From NCBI RefSeq assembly GCF_963667045.1, contig NZ_OY762934.1:2992501-3056500 (forward strand): a stretch of DNA of 64,000 nt, in the 5' to 3' direction. Of the stretch, positions 55,430-64,000 are shown piece by piece; position 1 is the stretch's first letter, and every line of letters begins with the position of its first letter. The position numbers and the translations under genes are program-made. Origin of the DNA: an uncultured Cohaesibacter sp. (GTDB taxonomy: Bacteria; Pseudomonadota; Alphaproteobacteria; Rhizobiales; Cohaesibacteraceae). The notes below the pieces were generated by a model. The model was not told where the DNA came from, searched no databases, and saw nothing but the letters and a program-made list of their open reading frames with translations.

Positions 55430-56737
55430 ATGACCGATTTTTCCCCTCGCGAGATCGTTTCCGAGCTCGACCGCTTTATCGTCGGCCAGAAAGATGCCAA
55501 GCGGGCCGTGGCGATTGCCCTGCGCAACCGCTGGCGCCGCCAGCAGCTGGATGACGATCTCAGGGAAGAAGTTCTGCCCAAGAACATCCTGATGATCGGG
55601 CCAACCGGCGTCGGCAAGACCGAGATTTCCCGCCGCCTAGCCAAGCTGGCCAACGCACCCTTCATCAAGATCGAGGCAACCAAATTCACCGAGGTTGGCT
55701 ATGTGGGCCGCGATGTCGACCAGATCGTGCGTGACCTGATCGAGAGCGGTATTATCCTCACCCGCGAAAAGCGGCGCAAGGATGTGCAGGCCAAGGCGCA
55801 CAGTGCCGCCGAGGAGCGCGTGCTTGATGCGCTGGTGGGACCGGGGGCAGGCCCTGCCACCCGTGACAGTTTCCGCAAGAAGCTGCGCGATGGCCTGCTG
55901 GATGACAAGGAAATCGAGATTGAGGTGAAAGACACCAGCTCGCCGATGTCATCCTTTGAAATTCCCGGCATGCCCGGTGGATCGATGGGCGTGATGAATC
56001 TTTCCGACATGTTTGGCAAGGCCTTTGGCGGCCGCACCAAACAACGCAAGGTCAACATCAAGGATTCCTATGGCCTTCTGATCACGGAAGAATCAGACAA
56101 GCTTCTGGATGAAGATCAAATCGTTACGGAAGCGATATCATTAGTGGAAAACAGCGGTATCGTCTTCCTCGACGAGATCGACAAGATCTGTGCCCGCGAG
56201 GGCAGGGGCGGGGCTGATGTCTCCCGCGAAGGCGTTCAGCGCGATCTGCTGCCGCTGATCGAGGGCACCACCGTGACGACGAAATACGGCCCGGTGAAGA
56301 CCGACCATATCCTGTTCATCGCTTCTGGTGCCTTCCATGTCTCCAAGCCATCTGACCTCCTGCCCGAGTTGCAGGGCCGCCTGCCGATCCGGGTAGAGCT
56401 GCGCGCGCTGACACGGGAAGACTTCAAGGCCATCCTGACCGATACGGAAGCCAATCTGCCGAAACAGTATTCGGCGCTGCTGGCCACCGAAGAGGTCACG
56501 CTGTCCTTTACTGACGACGCGATCGAGACCATTGCCGACATCGCAGTGGAGCTCAACAGCACGGTCGAGAATATCGGCGCCCGGCGCCTGCAGACCGTGA
56601 TGGAAAAGATCCTTGAGGATATTTCCTTCGAAGCACCGGATCGCGGTGGCGAAGTGATCGAGATCACCGGTGAATTCGTACGCAAGAATGTCGGAGAATT
56701 GGCGAAAAATACCGACCTCAGCCGCTATATTCTCTAG
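55430..56737 (+). CDS. hslU: ATP-dependent protease ATPase subunit HslU
   Basis: A 435-residue AAA+ unfoldase partner of HslV. Walker A is [17 protein letters not shown] near residue 60, Walker [10 protein letters not shown] near 245, and the pore and family motifs [19 protein letters not shown] and [17 protein letters not shown] are present. The I domain lies at about residues 110-215 and the C-terminus ends in the typical DLSRYIL that docks into HslV. AGGAGAGAC precedes the ATG. A clear terminator follows. Confidence 0.98.
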   Translation: MTDFSPREIVSELDRFIVGQKDAKRAVAIALRNRWRRQQLDDDLREEVLPKNILMIGPTGVGKTEISRRLAKLANAPFIKIEATKFTEVGYVGRDVDQIVRDLIESGIILTREKRRKDVQAKAHSAAEERVLDALVGPGAGPATRDSFRKKLRDGLLDDKEIEIEVKDTSSPMSSFEIPGMPGGSMGVMNLSDMFGKAFGGRTKQRKVNIKDSYGLLITEESDKLLDEDQIVTEAISLVENSGIVFLDEIDKICAREGRGGADVSREGVQRDLLPLIEGTTVTTKYGPVKTDHILFIASGAFHVSKPSDLLPELQGRLPIRVELRALTREDFKAILTDTEANLPKQYSALLATEEVTLSFTDDAIETIADIAVELNSTVENIGARRLQTVMEKILEDISFEAPDRGGEVIEITGEFVRKNVGELAKNTDLSRYIL

Positions 56738-56769
56738 CCTCCGATCACCGGACGCAACAGTGACACAAG

Positions 56770-56803
56770 AAAGGGCACTCCGTTTCCGGATGTGCCCTTT
56801 TTC
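56770..56803. terminator. Rho-independent terminator between hslU and xre
   Basis: AAAGGGCAC and GTGCCCTTT form a 9-bp stem with a loop of about 13 bases containing CCG/CGG pairs, with T residues outside. The minus strand also shows TTTCTT, so it may act both ways. Confidence 0.85.
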
Positions 56804-56859
56804 AACGCCTGAAGATCGCTTTTGGCAGCATAAGAATAACTTTGCCTCAGGTCTGGTTC

Positions 56860-57261
56860 CTAAGTCTGGTCCCTGAAATCGGGCGTTCCCATGCCGCGCC
56901 CGCGCGAGGAGGCCGACCGGACCTGAAGGATGAGCGCTTCCAGCCCTTCCTTGGAAATCTGGTCGATCCGCTCGGCCAGCAGATTGGCCAGCTCGGTCGC
57001 GCGCGGATCAAGACCGGCGGTGCGGATGGTTGGATTCGGATCCGAAATTTCAGCCAGCCGCTGCAGCTCTTCTGCTTCATCCCAGATGATATTGAAATAG
57101 GCGATGATACGCTGGATCAGGAACCAGGTCGGCTTGCCCCTCTTGCCATGTTCAAGCGCCGAGAGATAGGCACTGGAGACATCCAGCCGATCCGCCATTT
57201 CCTTGAGTGTGATGTTCCGCTCCTTGCGCATACGCCGCAATTTTGCACCGAAGGGAGTCAT
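56860..57261 (-). CDS. XRE-family helix-turn-helix regulator
   Basis: A 133-residue protein with an N-terminal HTH_3 domain (FGAKLRRMRKERNITLKEMADRLDVSSAYLSALEHGKRGKPTWFLIQRIIAYF) and a C-terminal helical part ending in a Ser/Arg-rich tail. It is the last gene of the tim44-mltA-smr run in several Rhizobiales; its regulon is unknown. The gap from smr is 58 bases. Confidence 0.9.
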   Translation of the reverse strand: MTPFGAKLRRMRKERNITLKEMADRLDVSSAYLSALEHGKRGKPTWFLIQRIIAYFNIIWDEAEELQRLAEISDPNPTIRTAGLDPRATELANLLAERIDQISKEGLEALILQVRSASSRGRGMGTPDFRDQT

Positions 57262-57319
57262 GAATCAGATCCTTGTTACCGCCAGGAATAAACTGGGAAA
57301 CTGCGCGAAGGGATCGCTT

Positions 57320-57946
57320 CTACTTGATTTTGTTACGCCTTCTGAGACGGATATGCAAGGCTCCCGCGCCGCCGAGCGTCGGGTGGGCTTCCTCGAAGCC
57401 GACGATGATGTTGCGGATATCCGGCTCGGACAACCACTTCGGGACAACCCGGCGCAGCACACCCTTTTCCTGCCCGATGGCATAGGTTTCCATCTCGCCA
57501 CGGCTGCCCTTGCCGGTAATGACAAGCACATGCTTGTAATGCTGCTGATGACTGCTCTTGAGGAAGCCGAACAGCGCCGTGTGCGCTTCCCGCTGGGTCA
57601 TGCCGTGCAGATCCAGTCGCGCATCGATGGCAAGCCGCCCTTGGACGATACGCTTTTTTTCCTTGCGATCGATACCGGCAAGAGGAGGGGTGGTTCGGCT
57701 GACCGGAATATCCCTGCCACGGATACCTGCCTGCCTCAGGGCATCAAGTTCGGCAGCGCTGGCGCGTTTTCGCTGAACGGGATGAGCAGGATCAGGAGTG
57801 TTGCTGTTGTCCCGCGCTTTCGGCTCCTTGAACGTTTCAATCAACGCCTTGAGTTCCGCGGAGCGCCCTTCCAGCGGCGTGACCGTCTCGGTCACCTTCT
57901 TCCAGAGACGGATATCCTTGCGACTGAGGGGAGGTTTACGGGCCAA
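57320..57946 (-). CDS. Smr-domain (MutS2-related) protein
   Basis: A 208-residue protein with a disordered basic N-terminal half and a C-terminal Smr domain (ARLDLHGMTQREAHTALFGFL, VLVITGKGSR, GGAGALHIRLRRR). Smr domains have nicking endonuclease activity in some proteins and act on RNA or DNA. The start is TTG, one base after the mltA stop, with GGAGG spaced about six bases upstream inside the end of mltA, so translation is probably coupled. Confidence 0.9.
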   Translation of the reverse strand: MARKPPLSRKDIRLWKKVTETVTPLEGRSAELKALIETFKEPKARDNSNTPDPAHPVQRKRASAAELDALRQAGIRGRDIPVSRTTPPLAGIDRKEKKRIVQGRLAIDARLDLHGMTQREAHTALFGFLKSSHQQHYKHVLVITGKGSRGEMETYAIGQEKGVLRRVVPKWLSEPDIRNIIVGFEEAHPTLGGAGALHIRLRRRNKIK

Positions 57947-57947
57947 T

Positions 57948-59069
57948 TCATCCTCCTCTGTTGTCAGCTACCCGGCTTGGCATCAGGCAGATAAAGCGCG
58001 TCTCTTGTTGAAGTTGTCCGGCCAATGCCCCGGCTTCGAGACCGGTTCCGACAAACAGGTCGCCACGCGCCGCGCCCTTGATGGCAGACCCCGTGTCATG
58101 GGCAAAGACCATTTGCCTGAAGGGTTTATCCTCTCCGCCCGCATCAGGCAAGAAGGTTTCCAGCCAAAATGGCAAGCCGAAGGTGTGGATGTGCCGATCC
58201 ACCGCAATGCTGCGCATGGGAACGAGGGGAACCCCTGCCGCGGCCTTCGGCCCGAACCGGGCGTTCCCCGCAGCCTCATCGGTCTGGCAACCTTCGGCAA
58301 CAGCCTTAAAATAGATATAGGAGGGGTTTTCCCCCAGCAGCCTTGTTCCTTCCCTGCCAAGGGTCCTCAGATGAGCCAGCAAACCATCCATGGTGATGTT
58401 GCTGGCGGTAAAAACACCCTGTTCAATCAGATATTTGCCAAGCGAGCGATAGGGATGGCCGGACTTGCCGTCAAAGGCAATCCGCATCGTCGCGCCATCG
58501 CCAAGATCAAGTCTGGCCGACCCCTGAATGTGAATGACATAGGCCTCAAGCGGGTCTTTCAGCCACGCAAGTTCCAAATTTCTGCCATCGAGCGCCCCCG
58601 CCATGACTTCGGCCCGGCTGGCATGAAAGCAAAAACCGTCTGCGATTTTGCGAGCAAAGCTGGTTTCCGGCGTAAAGCCCGCCTTTTCTGCTTCTTCAGG
58701 GGTGAGGGGAACCAGATCCCCAGGCCGCTTGTGCAATGGGAAGACAAAGGTCTCGTCGCGGCTGAGACGGGCATCAAACACCGGCTCATAATAGCCAGTC
58801 AGCAGACCAGGGCTGACAAGGGCAACCGGCCTGAAGTGGCTTTCAAAGAACAGGCGAGCCGCCTGCCGATCAAGCGCACCGGGCCGGGCCAGAGCCGCTC
58901 TGGCAACCATCAGAAGGTCTTCAGCCGCCGCGCTGCCTGTTCTCGTGGTTGGCAGGCGCTGCAGAAGATAGCGGGCGGAATGACAAAAGGCGGCAAAAGC
59001 CGCCTCGTGATCATGATCATCCCATCCTGCCAGATCGGAAAAATCCAGTGGTTCAGTCTCCGCACTCAT
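57948..59069 (-). CDS. mltA: MltA-domain murein transglycosylase-like protein
   Basis: A 373-residue protein with an MltA barrel (LLTGYYEPVFDARLSRDETFVFPLHKRP, IHIQGSARLDLGDG) and a 3D domain carrying conserved aspartates (FAHDTGSAIKGAARGDLFVGTG). MltA enzymes cleave peptidoglycan to 1,6-anhydromuropeptides. No signal peptide or lipobox is visible at the start (MSAETEPLDFSDLAGWDD), so export is unexplained. Its ATG overlaps the tim44 stop by four bases (ATGA). Confidence 0.93.
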   Translation of the reverse strand: MSAETEPLDFSDLAGWDDHDHEAAFAAFCHSARYLLQRLPTTRTGSAAAEDLLMVARAALARPGALDRQAARLFFESHFRPVALVSPGLLTGYYEPVFDARLSRDETFVFPLHKRPGDLVPLTPEEAEKAGFTPETSFARKIADGFCFHASRAEVMAGALDGRNLELAWLKDPLEAYVIHIQGSARLDLGDGATMRIAFDGKSGHPYRSLGKYLIEQGVFTASNITMDGLLAHLRTLGREGTRLLGENPSYIYFKAVAEGCQTDEAAGNARFGPKAAAGVPLVPMRSIAVDRHIHTFGLPFWLETFLPDAGGEDKPFRQMVFAHDTGSAIKGAARGDLFVGTGLEAGALAGQLQQETRFICLMPSRVADNRGG

Positions 59070-59797
59070 TGGGCCGATTCGGTACCGATCAATTTCCAGT
59101 TCGGGTTCCGGCTGCTCATATCACGGCTGAAGGTCCAGATATCGGTGACTTCCTCGACCGAATTCGGATCCCCTTCAATGACATGGCCGATGTCGTCCTT
59201 GGTGCAGGAGGTGATGGAGGAGACGAAGCGCACGGTTATCTGTGCCTCGTTGCCTGCCACTTCCGCCTCCACAATGGAAGACTTGTTGATGCCGATGAAG
59301 GTGAATTCAACCCGGAGATTCTTGCTCTCCCGTTCATCCAGCGCACTGGTGAAGCCGGTGAACACATCGGCAGCCAGCAGCTGCTTGAGAGTCTTGCGGT
59401 CTCCCTCTGCGTAGGCGGTGACAATCATTTCATAGGCGATGCGTGCCCCGGCAAGGAAACTATCCGGATCAAAGCTGCGATCCATGGCCATGAGCTGGGA
59501 AAGCGCAGCATTAAGCGATGAGCCGGCAGGAGCAATCTTCTCGATGCGCCGGTTTTTCTCTTCCACCGTTTCCGCTTCACTGTCGACGCGGTCAGGCAAG
59601 GCAATCACATTATCCCCGACATCATCTGCGGGTGGCGCTTTTCTCTCCTTGTCCTTTTCATGATCCGAAAACGGATCAAAAGGATCGGCTTCATTGCCTG
59701 TCCTTGTGCCAAGAACATCCTTTAAGCGCCAGAACAAGACGACGGCAATAATGAGGAAAACGACTGAAGTTAAATCGAAACCGAGGAATTGGGACAT
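59066..59797 (-). CDS. Tim44/TimA-family protein
   Basis: A 243-residue protein with an N-terminal membrane anchor (LTSVVFLIIAVVLFWRLKDVLG), an acidic linker and a C-terminal Tim44-like domain (LSQLMAMDRSFDPDSFLAGARIAYEMIVTAYAEGDRKTLKQLL, VTDIWTFSRDMSSRNPNWKLIGT). In mitochondria Tim44 tethers Hsp70 to the import channel; the bacterial ancestor has an unclear role in alphaproteobacteria. It heads tim44-mltA-smr-xre and is divergent from fxsA. Confidence 0.93.
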   Translation of the reverse strand: MSQFLGFDLTSVVFLIIAVVLFWRLKDVLGTRTGNEADPFDPFSDHEKDKERKAPPADDVGDNVIALPDRVDSEAETVEEKNRRIEKIAPAGSSLNAALSQLMAMDRSFDPDSFLAGARIAYEMIVTAYAEGDRKTLKQLLAADVFTGFTSALDERESKNLRVEFTFIGINKSSIVEAEVAGNEAQITVRFVSSITSCTKDDIGHVIEGDPNSVEEVTDIWTFSRDMSSRNPNWKLIGTESAQ

Positions 59798-59943
59798 ATA
59801 GCTCGCCTTGATCAGGTTGAATTTTGCAATAAAGCACTGAAACTTTCACTTTTCTTTCTATATTTAAGGAAGGGCTCCTTGCAAATCCATAATGGAAAAC
59901 GAAAGGAGCATAAAAAACACAATCTTTTGAGGAGACCGCATAG

Positions 59944-60513
59944 GTGACGAACAGATCGCTCTTTCCATTCCTTCCTTTTCTGCTGCTGGCAGTGCCGATC
60001 CTGGAAATTGGCGTCTTCATCCTCGTTGGCGAGCAAATCGGCGTTGTCAACACACTGCTCGGCGTGCTCCTGACGGCAGTCATCGGCACCATTCTTCTGC
60101 GTCGGCAGGGCTTTGCCCTGATCGGGCAAGCGCAGCAGCAGATGAACGAGGGCAAGATTCCCGGCAAGGAAATGGCGCATGGTGTCATGCTGCTGGCCGC
60201 CGGGCTTCTTTTGCTGACGCCGGGCTTTGTCACCGACACCTTCGGTTTTCTGCTGCTGGTTCCCGGTATTCGTGACGGTATTTTCCACTTTTTCAAAAGC
60301 CGAGTCACTGTGGCCGGACTGCACAGTCAGTCTTTTGGCAGCGGTGGCGGTACCTATTACGAAAGTTACAGCTATCAGTCGCGCAACACGGATTCGCGGC
60401 CTTCGAGTGACGACATCATCGATCTGGATGAGGATCAGTTTGGCGAAGTGAAAGATCACACGGTCATCGAAAATGGTAATGGACCGGATTCGCCCTGGAA
60501 CAAGTCTTCCTGA
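59944..60513 (+). CDS. fxsA: FxsA family membrane protein
   Basis: A 189-residue inner-membrane protein with hydrophobic segments at about residues 7-30, 32-50 and 75-100 and the FxsA pattern LEIGVFILVGEQIGVVNTLLGVLLTAVIGTILLRRQG. The polar C-terminal tail is acidic. E. coli FxsA overexpression relieves exclusion of phage T7 by the F plasmid; its normal role is unknown. The start is GTG with GAGGAG upstream. Divergence from tim44 and proximity to secB fit rhizobial order. Confidence 0.92.
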   Translation: MTNRSLFPFLPFLLLAVPILEIGVFILVGEQIGVVNTLLGVLLTAVIGTILLRRQGFALIGQAQQQMNEGKIPGKEMAHGVMLLAAGLLLLTPGFVTDTFGFLLLVPGIRDGIFHFFKSRVTVAGLHSQSFGSGGGTYYESYSYQSRNTDSRPSSDDIIDLDEDQFGEVKDHTVIENGNGPDSPWNKSS

Positions 60514-60829
60514 CAAGCAAAGGTTTTTTACCTCAAAGATAAATGCTGCAGTGATCAAGAGCTAGCAGACAACCGCCAGACCAGAAACTTGGGCAAAGCG
60601 GTCAAATGCGATGGGCGCGTGGGCCTTTTCCTTGTTTCAGCCTGTTCATCATGCTACAGCGTTTCTTAGACAAGAGGATAATCAAATCGAACCCTTCTGT
60701 TGCACCCAAATGATCCAAGGGAGGCGATCAGGTGATATTACCTGATCTCGACACAATTCAGGTGCCAGATTGTCAGGAGTTCCCTTTGGTGTCCCAGTTT
60801 GTTCAACCAATGAATTAGGAAACAGTTTT
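60514..60829. other. Intergenic region before secB with repeated half-sites
   Basis: These 316 bases contain GATCAGGT/ACCTGATC (60726-60747) and a further TCAGGTG copy (60758-60764), described separately. No gene is visible. Confidence 0.6.
60726..60764. promoter_or_regulatory. Candidate operator with three TCAGGT half-sites upstream of secB
   Basis: GATCAGGT and ACCTGATC form a perfect 8-bp inverted repeat around a 6-base spacer, and TCAGGTG occurs again 30 bases downstream of its first copy. This is either a protein-binding site or an RNA hairpin. The factor is unknown. Confidence 0.4.
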
Positions 60830-61327
60830 ATGAGCGACGCACAAGAAAATGGCGCAGCTGCAGGCGGAGACCTCAAACTGCCTGGCATGAGAATTCTGGC
60901 CCAGTATATCAAGGATCTGTCATTCGAGAATCCCAATGCTCCAGATTCCCTGCGTCCCCGCGAGAAAGCTCCGGATATCAACGTTCAGATCAACGTGAAC
61001 GCCACTCCGCTTTCCGAAACCGAATTCGAAGCAGAGCTGACCCTGAACGCCAAGGCAACCGTCGACGATACCACCATGTTCAACGTCGAACTGCTCTATG
61101 CCGGCATCTTCTCGGTCTCCAACGTTCCGCAGGAACAGCTGCATCCGTTCGTGATGATCGAATGCCCACGCCTGCTGTTCCCGTTTGCCCGTCAGATCAT
61201 TTCCGACGCGACCATGCGCGGTGGTTTCCCTCCGCTGAATGTGGATCCGATCGACTTTGCCCAGCTCTATCGTCAGCGGATGATGGAAATGGCTGCTCAG
61301 CAGCAGCAGACCCAGCCAACCCAATAA
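60830..61327 (+). CDS. secB: Protein-export chaperone SecB
   Basis: A 165-residue tetrameric chaperone that keeps preproteins unfolded and passes them to SecA. Visible core parts are [19 protein letters not shown]-like [58 protein letters not shown] and [20 protein letters not shown]. The ATG at 60830 ([13 protein letters not shown]) is chosen over longer frames. It converges on dnaQ across a strong hairpin. Confidence 0.98.
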   Translation: MSDAQENGAAAGGDLKLPGMRILAQYIKDLSFENPNAPDSLRPREKAPDINVQINVNATPLSETEFEAELTLNAKATVDDTTMFNVELLYAGIFSVSNVPQEQLHPFVMIECPRLLFPFARQIISDATMRGGFPPLNVDPIDFAQLYRQRMMEMAAQQQQTQPTQ

Positions 61328-61352
61328 GCTGGCTACCAGACGCAAGAATGAG

Positions 61353-61383
61353 AAAAGCCGACTGGAACTCCAGTCGGCTTTTT
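61353..61383. terminator. Bidirectional terminator between secB and dnaQ
   Basis: AAAAGCCGACTGG and CCAGTCGGCTTTT form a perfect 13-bp stem around AACT with T-rich ends on both strands. Confidence 0.95.
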
Positions 61384-61431
61384 CATTGCCGCTATTAACG
61401 GCTTGTTAATCAGGTTTCACGTGAATCCAGA

Positions 61432-62172
61432 TCAGCCTTCGCTCTGCTCGGCCGCCTCTGGCTGCGGCATGTATTGCGTCCAGATGACGTCGCCCTTGAC
61501 TTCCTTCAGGAAAGTCAGATGCGCTTCGACCTCGGCTTCGGTCAACCGGGCGGGAAGAGGCGTAGGGCGCGTTCTGGCGGGCTGCCGCTGCCCGGTGGTA
61601 CCGCCGAGGTGATCGGCTTCATTCTGCTGTTCACTGGACAGCATGAAACTGGTCTGACGGCCGCCGATCAGTTCCAGATAGACGTCTGCCAGAATCTCAC
61701 TATCGAGCAGAGCACCGTGCAGGGTGCGTTTTGAGTTGTCGATACCAAAGCGGCTGCAGAGCACATCGAGGTTGTTCGGACCGGCAGGAAATCTCTGACG
61801 CGCCATGGCCAGCGTATCAATGACCAGTTCCTTGTCGATTTTCGGGAATCCGGCCTTTTCCAGCTCCCAGTTGAGAAACTTGACGTCGAAGCTGGCGTTG
61901 TGGGCAATCAGCACCGTATCCTTGATGAATTCGTGGAAATCCTTGGCGATTTCGGCAAATTTCGGCTTGTCGGAGAGAAACTCCTCCGACAGCCCGTGCA
62001 CTCGGAAGGCCTCTTCGGGCATGTCCCGCTCAGGATTGATATAAACGTGAAAATTGTTCTCCGTCGGTAGATGGTTGATCAGTTCCACGCAGCCGATTTC
62101 GACAACCCTGTCCCCCGTCATGACGTCCAGACCGGTTGTTTCGGTATCGAATACAATTTCCCTCAGTGCCAT
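61432..62172 (-). CDS. dnaQ: DNA polymerase III epsilon subunit (3'-5' proofreading exonuclease)
   Basis: A 246-residue DEDDh exonuclease. Exo I is IVFDTETTGLD, Exo II is VLIAHNASFDVKFLNWEL and Exo III has HGALLDSEILADVYLEL. The C-terminal tail is the likely contact to the alpha subunit. The ATG at 62172 (MALREIVFD) is chosen. It follows coaE by 45 bases on the same strand in the common maf-aroE-coaE-dnaQ order. Confidence 0.97.
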   Translation of the reverse strand: MALREIVFDTETTGLDVMTGDRVVEIGCVELINHLPTENNFHVYINPERDMPEEAFRVHGLSEEFLSDKPKFAEIAKDFHEFIKDTVLIAHNASFDVKFLNWELEKAGFPKIDKELVIDTLAMARQRFPAGPNNLDVLCSRFGIDNSKRTLHGALLDSEILADVYLELIGGRQTSFMLSSEQQNEADHLGGTTGQRQPARTRPTPLPARLTEAEVEAHLTFLKEVKGDVIWTQYMPQPEAAEQSEG

Positions 62173-62217
62173 TTCCAACTCTTTCGCAAACAAATCACCG
62201 CAAAGGGTGACTATGGT

Positions 62218-62820
62218 CTATTCGCATCTTCGTGCAAAGCGTCTTTTGATGTCCTCGAGGATGGCATCAACCTGGGCGGCGGCGGCGTCCAGCCCTCTGC
62301 CGGTATCAACGACATAGTCCGCCCGGCTGCGCTTTTCCTCATCGGGCATCTGTTTGGCCTTGATGGCCTCGAATTTCTCGACCGTCATGCCCGGCCGTGC
62401 CAGAACCCGTTGGCGCTGGGTGTCTGCATCGGCTGAGACCACAACAACAACATCCACACGATCCTCGGCGCCAGTCTCGAACAACAGCGGGATATCCAGC
62501 ACCACCATCTCGATGCCGTTGGCGCGGGCCTGATCGTAGAATTCCCGCTCTTGCTGCCGCACCAGCGGGTGGATGATGGTCTCAAGACGCTTCATGGCCT
62601 CAGGATTGCCGATGACGCGGGACGAAAGCGCTGCCCGATCCACCCCCAAGGGCCCGGTGGTACCGGGAAAATCCGCTTCGATCAGCGGCACGGCCGCCCC
62701 CTTGTAGAGTCGATGAACCGTAGCATCGGCATCATGTAGCGGGCACCCGCGATCAACGAACATCTGTCCGGTCGTTGTCTTGCCCATTCCGATGGAGCCG
62801 GTGAGGCCGATCTTGATCAT
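62218..62820 (-). CDS. coaE: Dephospho-CoA kinase
   Basis: A 200-residue P-loop kinase for the last step of coenzyme A synthesis. The Walker A stretch [20 protein letters not shown] is at the N-terminus, with [30 protein letters not shown] and [16 protein letters not shown] following. It lies nine bases after aroE. Together with coaA, this window holds two CoA-pathway enzymes. Confidence 0.97.
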   Translation of the reverse strand: MIKIGLTGSIGMGKTTTGQMFVDRGCPLHDADATVHRLYKGAAVPLIEADFPGTTGPLGVDRAALSSRVIGNPEAMKRLETIIHPLVRQQEREFYDQARANGIEMVVLDIPLLFETGAEDRVDVVVVVSADADTQRQRVLARPGMTVEKFEAIKAKQMPDEEKRSRADYVVDTGRGLDAAAAQVDAILEDIKRRFARRCE

Positions 62821-62829
62821 GAGATGCTC

Positions 62830-63693
62830 CTACAAGCTTTTCAAAACCGTCTTACGCAGAAGGTCGGTGACCACAGGGCGCTTGCCAAACCAATGCTCAA
62901 AACCCGGAACAGCCTGATGCAACAACATACCAAGACCATCGACCACCGGATTACCGCGCATCCGGGCTTGTCGCAGGATGTCTGTTTCCAGCGGATTATA
63001 GACAATATCGGTGACCAGTGCCGAAACGGGCAGGGCATCTAGAGAGAGATCGAGCGGCGGCTGTCCGATCATGCCAAGGCTTGAGGTATTGACCAGACAA
63101 TCGATGGTGTTAAGGCTTTCAGCGCGCTTTTCCCAGTCGACCACGAGGACCCGATCGCTCAATCCGAGTGCGGCAAACAGCTGCGCAAGCTCTTCCGATT
63201 TCGATCTTGTTCGATTCGCAATCGTAACGGTTTCAAAGCCACGCTCGAGAAGCCCGTTGATGACCGGACGAGCAGCCCCGCCAGCCCCAAGCACCATGGC
63301 ATTTGCGCCTGTTGCCCTGTCCCAACCGGGCTGCTGCTGGTCGAGATTGGCCAGAAAACCATAACCGTCGGTGTTGTCCGCATGCAGCTTTCCGTCTTCG
63401 AACCACAGGGTATTGGCTGCCTTGAGCTTCTGTGCGGCCGGATGGATGACATCGACATGATCCAGCACCGCCTGCTTGTGGGGAATGGTCACGTTACCGC
63501 CGACAAAGCCCCGCTCTTTCATGCTGCCGATGAAAGCGCCGAGATTTTCCGGTTCAACGGCAATTTTCTCGTAGCTGCCGACAAGGCCATAGTGATCAAG
63601 CCAGTGGCCATGGATAAGCGGCGATTTGGACTGTTCAATCGGCCAGCCGATAACGAAAGCCTTTGGCATTTGAGTGGTTGGTGCTTCGCTCAT
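62830..63693 (-). CDS. aroE: Shikimate dehydrogenase
   Basis: A 287-residue NADPH-dependent enzyme of aromatic amino acid synthesis. The substrate-binding IGWPIEQSKSPLIHGHWLDHYGL, the catalytic lysine region GNVTIPHKQAVLDHVD and the nucleotide-binding MVLGAGGAARPVINGL followed by IANRTRSKSEELA are present. It starts two bases after the maf stop and is followed by coaE. Confidence 0.97.
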   Translation of the reverse strand: MSEAPTTQMPKAFVIGWPIEQSKSPLIHGHWLDHYGLVGSYEKIAVEPENLGAFIGSMKERGFVGGNVTIPHKQAVLDHVDVIHPAAQKLKAANTLWFEDGKLHADNTDGYGFLANLDQQQPGWDRATGANAMVLGAGGAARPVINGLLERGFETVTIANRTRSKSEELAQLFAALGLSDRVLVVDWEKRAESLNTIDCLVNTSSLGMIGQPPLDLSLDALPVSALVTDIVYNPLETDILRQARMRGNPVVDGLGMLLHQAVPGFEHWFGKRPVVTDLLRKTVLKSL

Positions 63694-63695
63694 GA

Positions 63696-64000
63696 TCAGA
63701 ATTCCAATCCCTGATGCTGGCGCAGATAGCTCAGTAGGGGCAGCAAGGGCAGGCCGAGAATGGTGAAATAGTCGCCGTCGATCTGTTCAAACAGCTGCAC
63801 ACCCAGCCCTTCAAGCTGGTAGCAGCCGACACTGGACCGCACCTGATCGCCCACTCTTGCCATATAGCGCCCGATCTCCTGCGGACTCAGAGGCCGCATG
63901 GTGAGGGTGGCTGTCGAGACGTGACTCCAGAGGATTTCCCCACCCTTTGCACAGGCCACCGCAGAATGCAGCTGATGGCTCTGACCGCAGAGATCCAACA
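63696..64000 (-). CDS. maf: Maf-family nucleotide pyrophosphatase, C-terminal part (cut by window edge)
   Basis: About 101 C-terminal residues of a Maf house-cleaning pyrophosphatase, the family first linked to septum formation. The visible stretch includes [12 protein letters not shown], the conserved [21 protein letters not shown]-like region and [31 protein letters not shown], which is diagnostic. The N-terminus lies beyond the window. It leads directly into aroE. Confidence 0.93.
   Translation of the reverse strand, partial: LDLCGQSHQLHSAVACAKGGEILWSHVSTATLTMRPLSPQEIGRYMARVGDQVRSSVGCYQLEGLGVQLFEQIDGDYFTILGLPLLPLLSYLRQHQGLEF

Overview
The window is a continuous stretch of chromosomal, mostly housekeeping DNA from an alphaproteobacterium, most likely of the order Hyphomicrobiales (Rhizobiales). 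This rests on gene order: rpmH-rnpA-yidC-engB-argB, an lpoA-like gene divergent from rsmI-yraN-gshB, rph-rdgB-hemW beside hrcA-grpE, dnaK/dnaJ-pmtA-pyrF-dapB-gpmA, hisB-DUF2628-hisH-hisA-hisF-hisE-coaA divergent from hslVU, a tim44-mltA-smr-xre run, and maf-aroE-coaE-dnaQ convergent with secB. The DNA is moderately GC-rich by eye. A glucosylglycerate-type osmolyte operon would suit a marine or osmotically stressed lifestyle; that is inference. The species cannot be named from sequence alone.

Layout. 0-5 kb (minus): argB (partial), engB, an inserted CatB-type acetyltransferase, yidC, rnpA and rpmH. 5-8 kb (plus): a TVP38/TMEM64 membrane protein with a mercuric-reductase-like flavoprotein, then arfB. 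8-12 kb: comM, an ogt-type methyltransferase, and a di-heme peroxidase followed by an ICMT-like methyltransferase. 12-17 kb: gshB, yraN and rsmI facing an LpoA-like lipoprotein. 17-22 kb: hemW, rdgB and rph facing hrcA and grpE. 22-28 kb: a LysR regulator, putA with a divergent Lrp-type putR, and an AT-rich membrane orphan. 28-32 kb: a sugar-phosphoglycerate phosphatase / GpgS / lipid kinase operon and alkB. 32-39 kb: dnaK, a FkbM methyltransferase, dnaJ, pmtA, a flavin reductase and pyrF. 39-43.5 kb: an AT-richer accessory patch (DUF3592, SAM methyltransferase, ELM1-like protein, polysaccharide pyruvyl transferase-like protein). 43.5-50 kb: dapB, gpmA, an AraC-Ogt fusion, nth, a CysZ/EI24 protein, a PfkB kinase and coaA. 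50-57 kb: the his operon, hslV and hslU. 57-64 kb: xre, smr, mltA and tim44, fxsA, secB, and dnaQ-coaE-aroE-maf (partial).

Functional themes. Protein quality control is spread through the window (hrcA, grpE, dnaK, dnaJ, hslVU, secB, yidC), with RpoH-like promoter candidates before dnaK and grpE. Alkylation and base-excision repair genes recur (ogt, AraC-Ogt, alkB, nth). Many clear hairpin terminators mark transcription units. No tRNA, rRNA, CRISPR array, insertion sequence, prophage or defence system was found.

The parts most worth a second look are an orphan plus-strand terminator with an upstream CU-rich anti-Shine-Dalgarno stretch beside the LysR gene (candidate sRNA), an iterated motif after grpE, the glucosylglycerate-type operon carrying a lipid kinase, the FkbM gene lodged between dnaK and dnaJ, and the 39.9-43.3 kb accessory patch. 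No convincing wholly new multigene system was seen.
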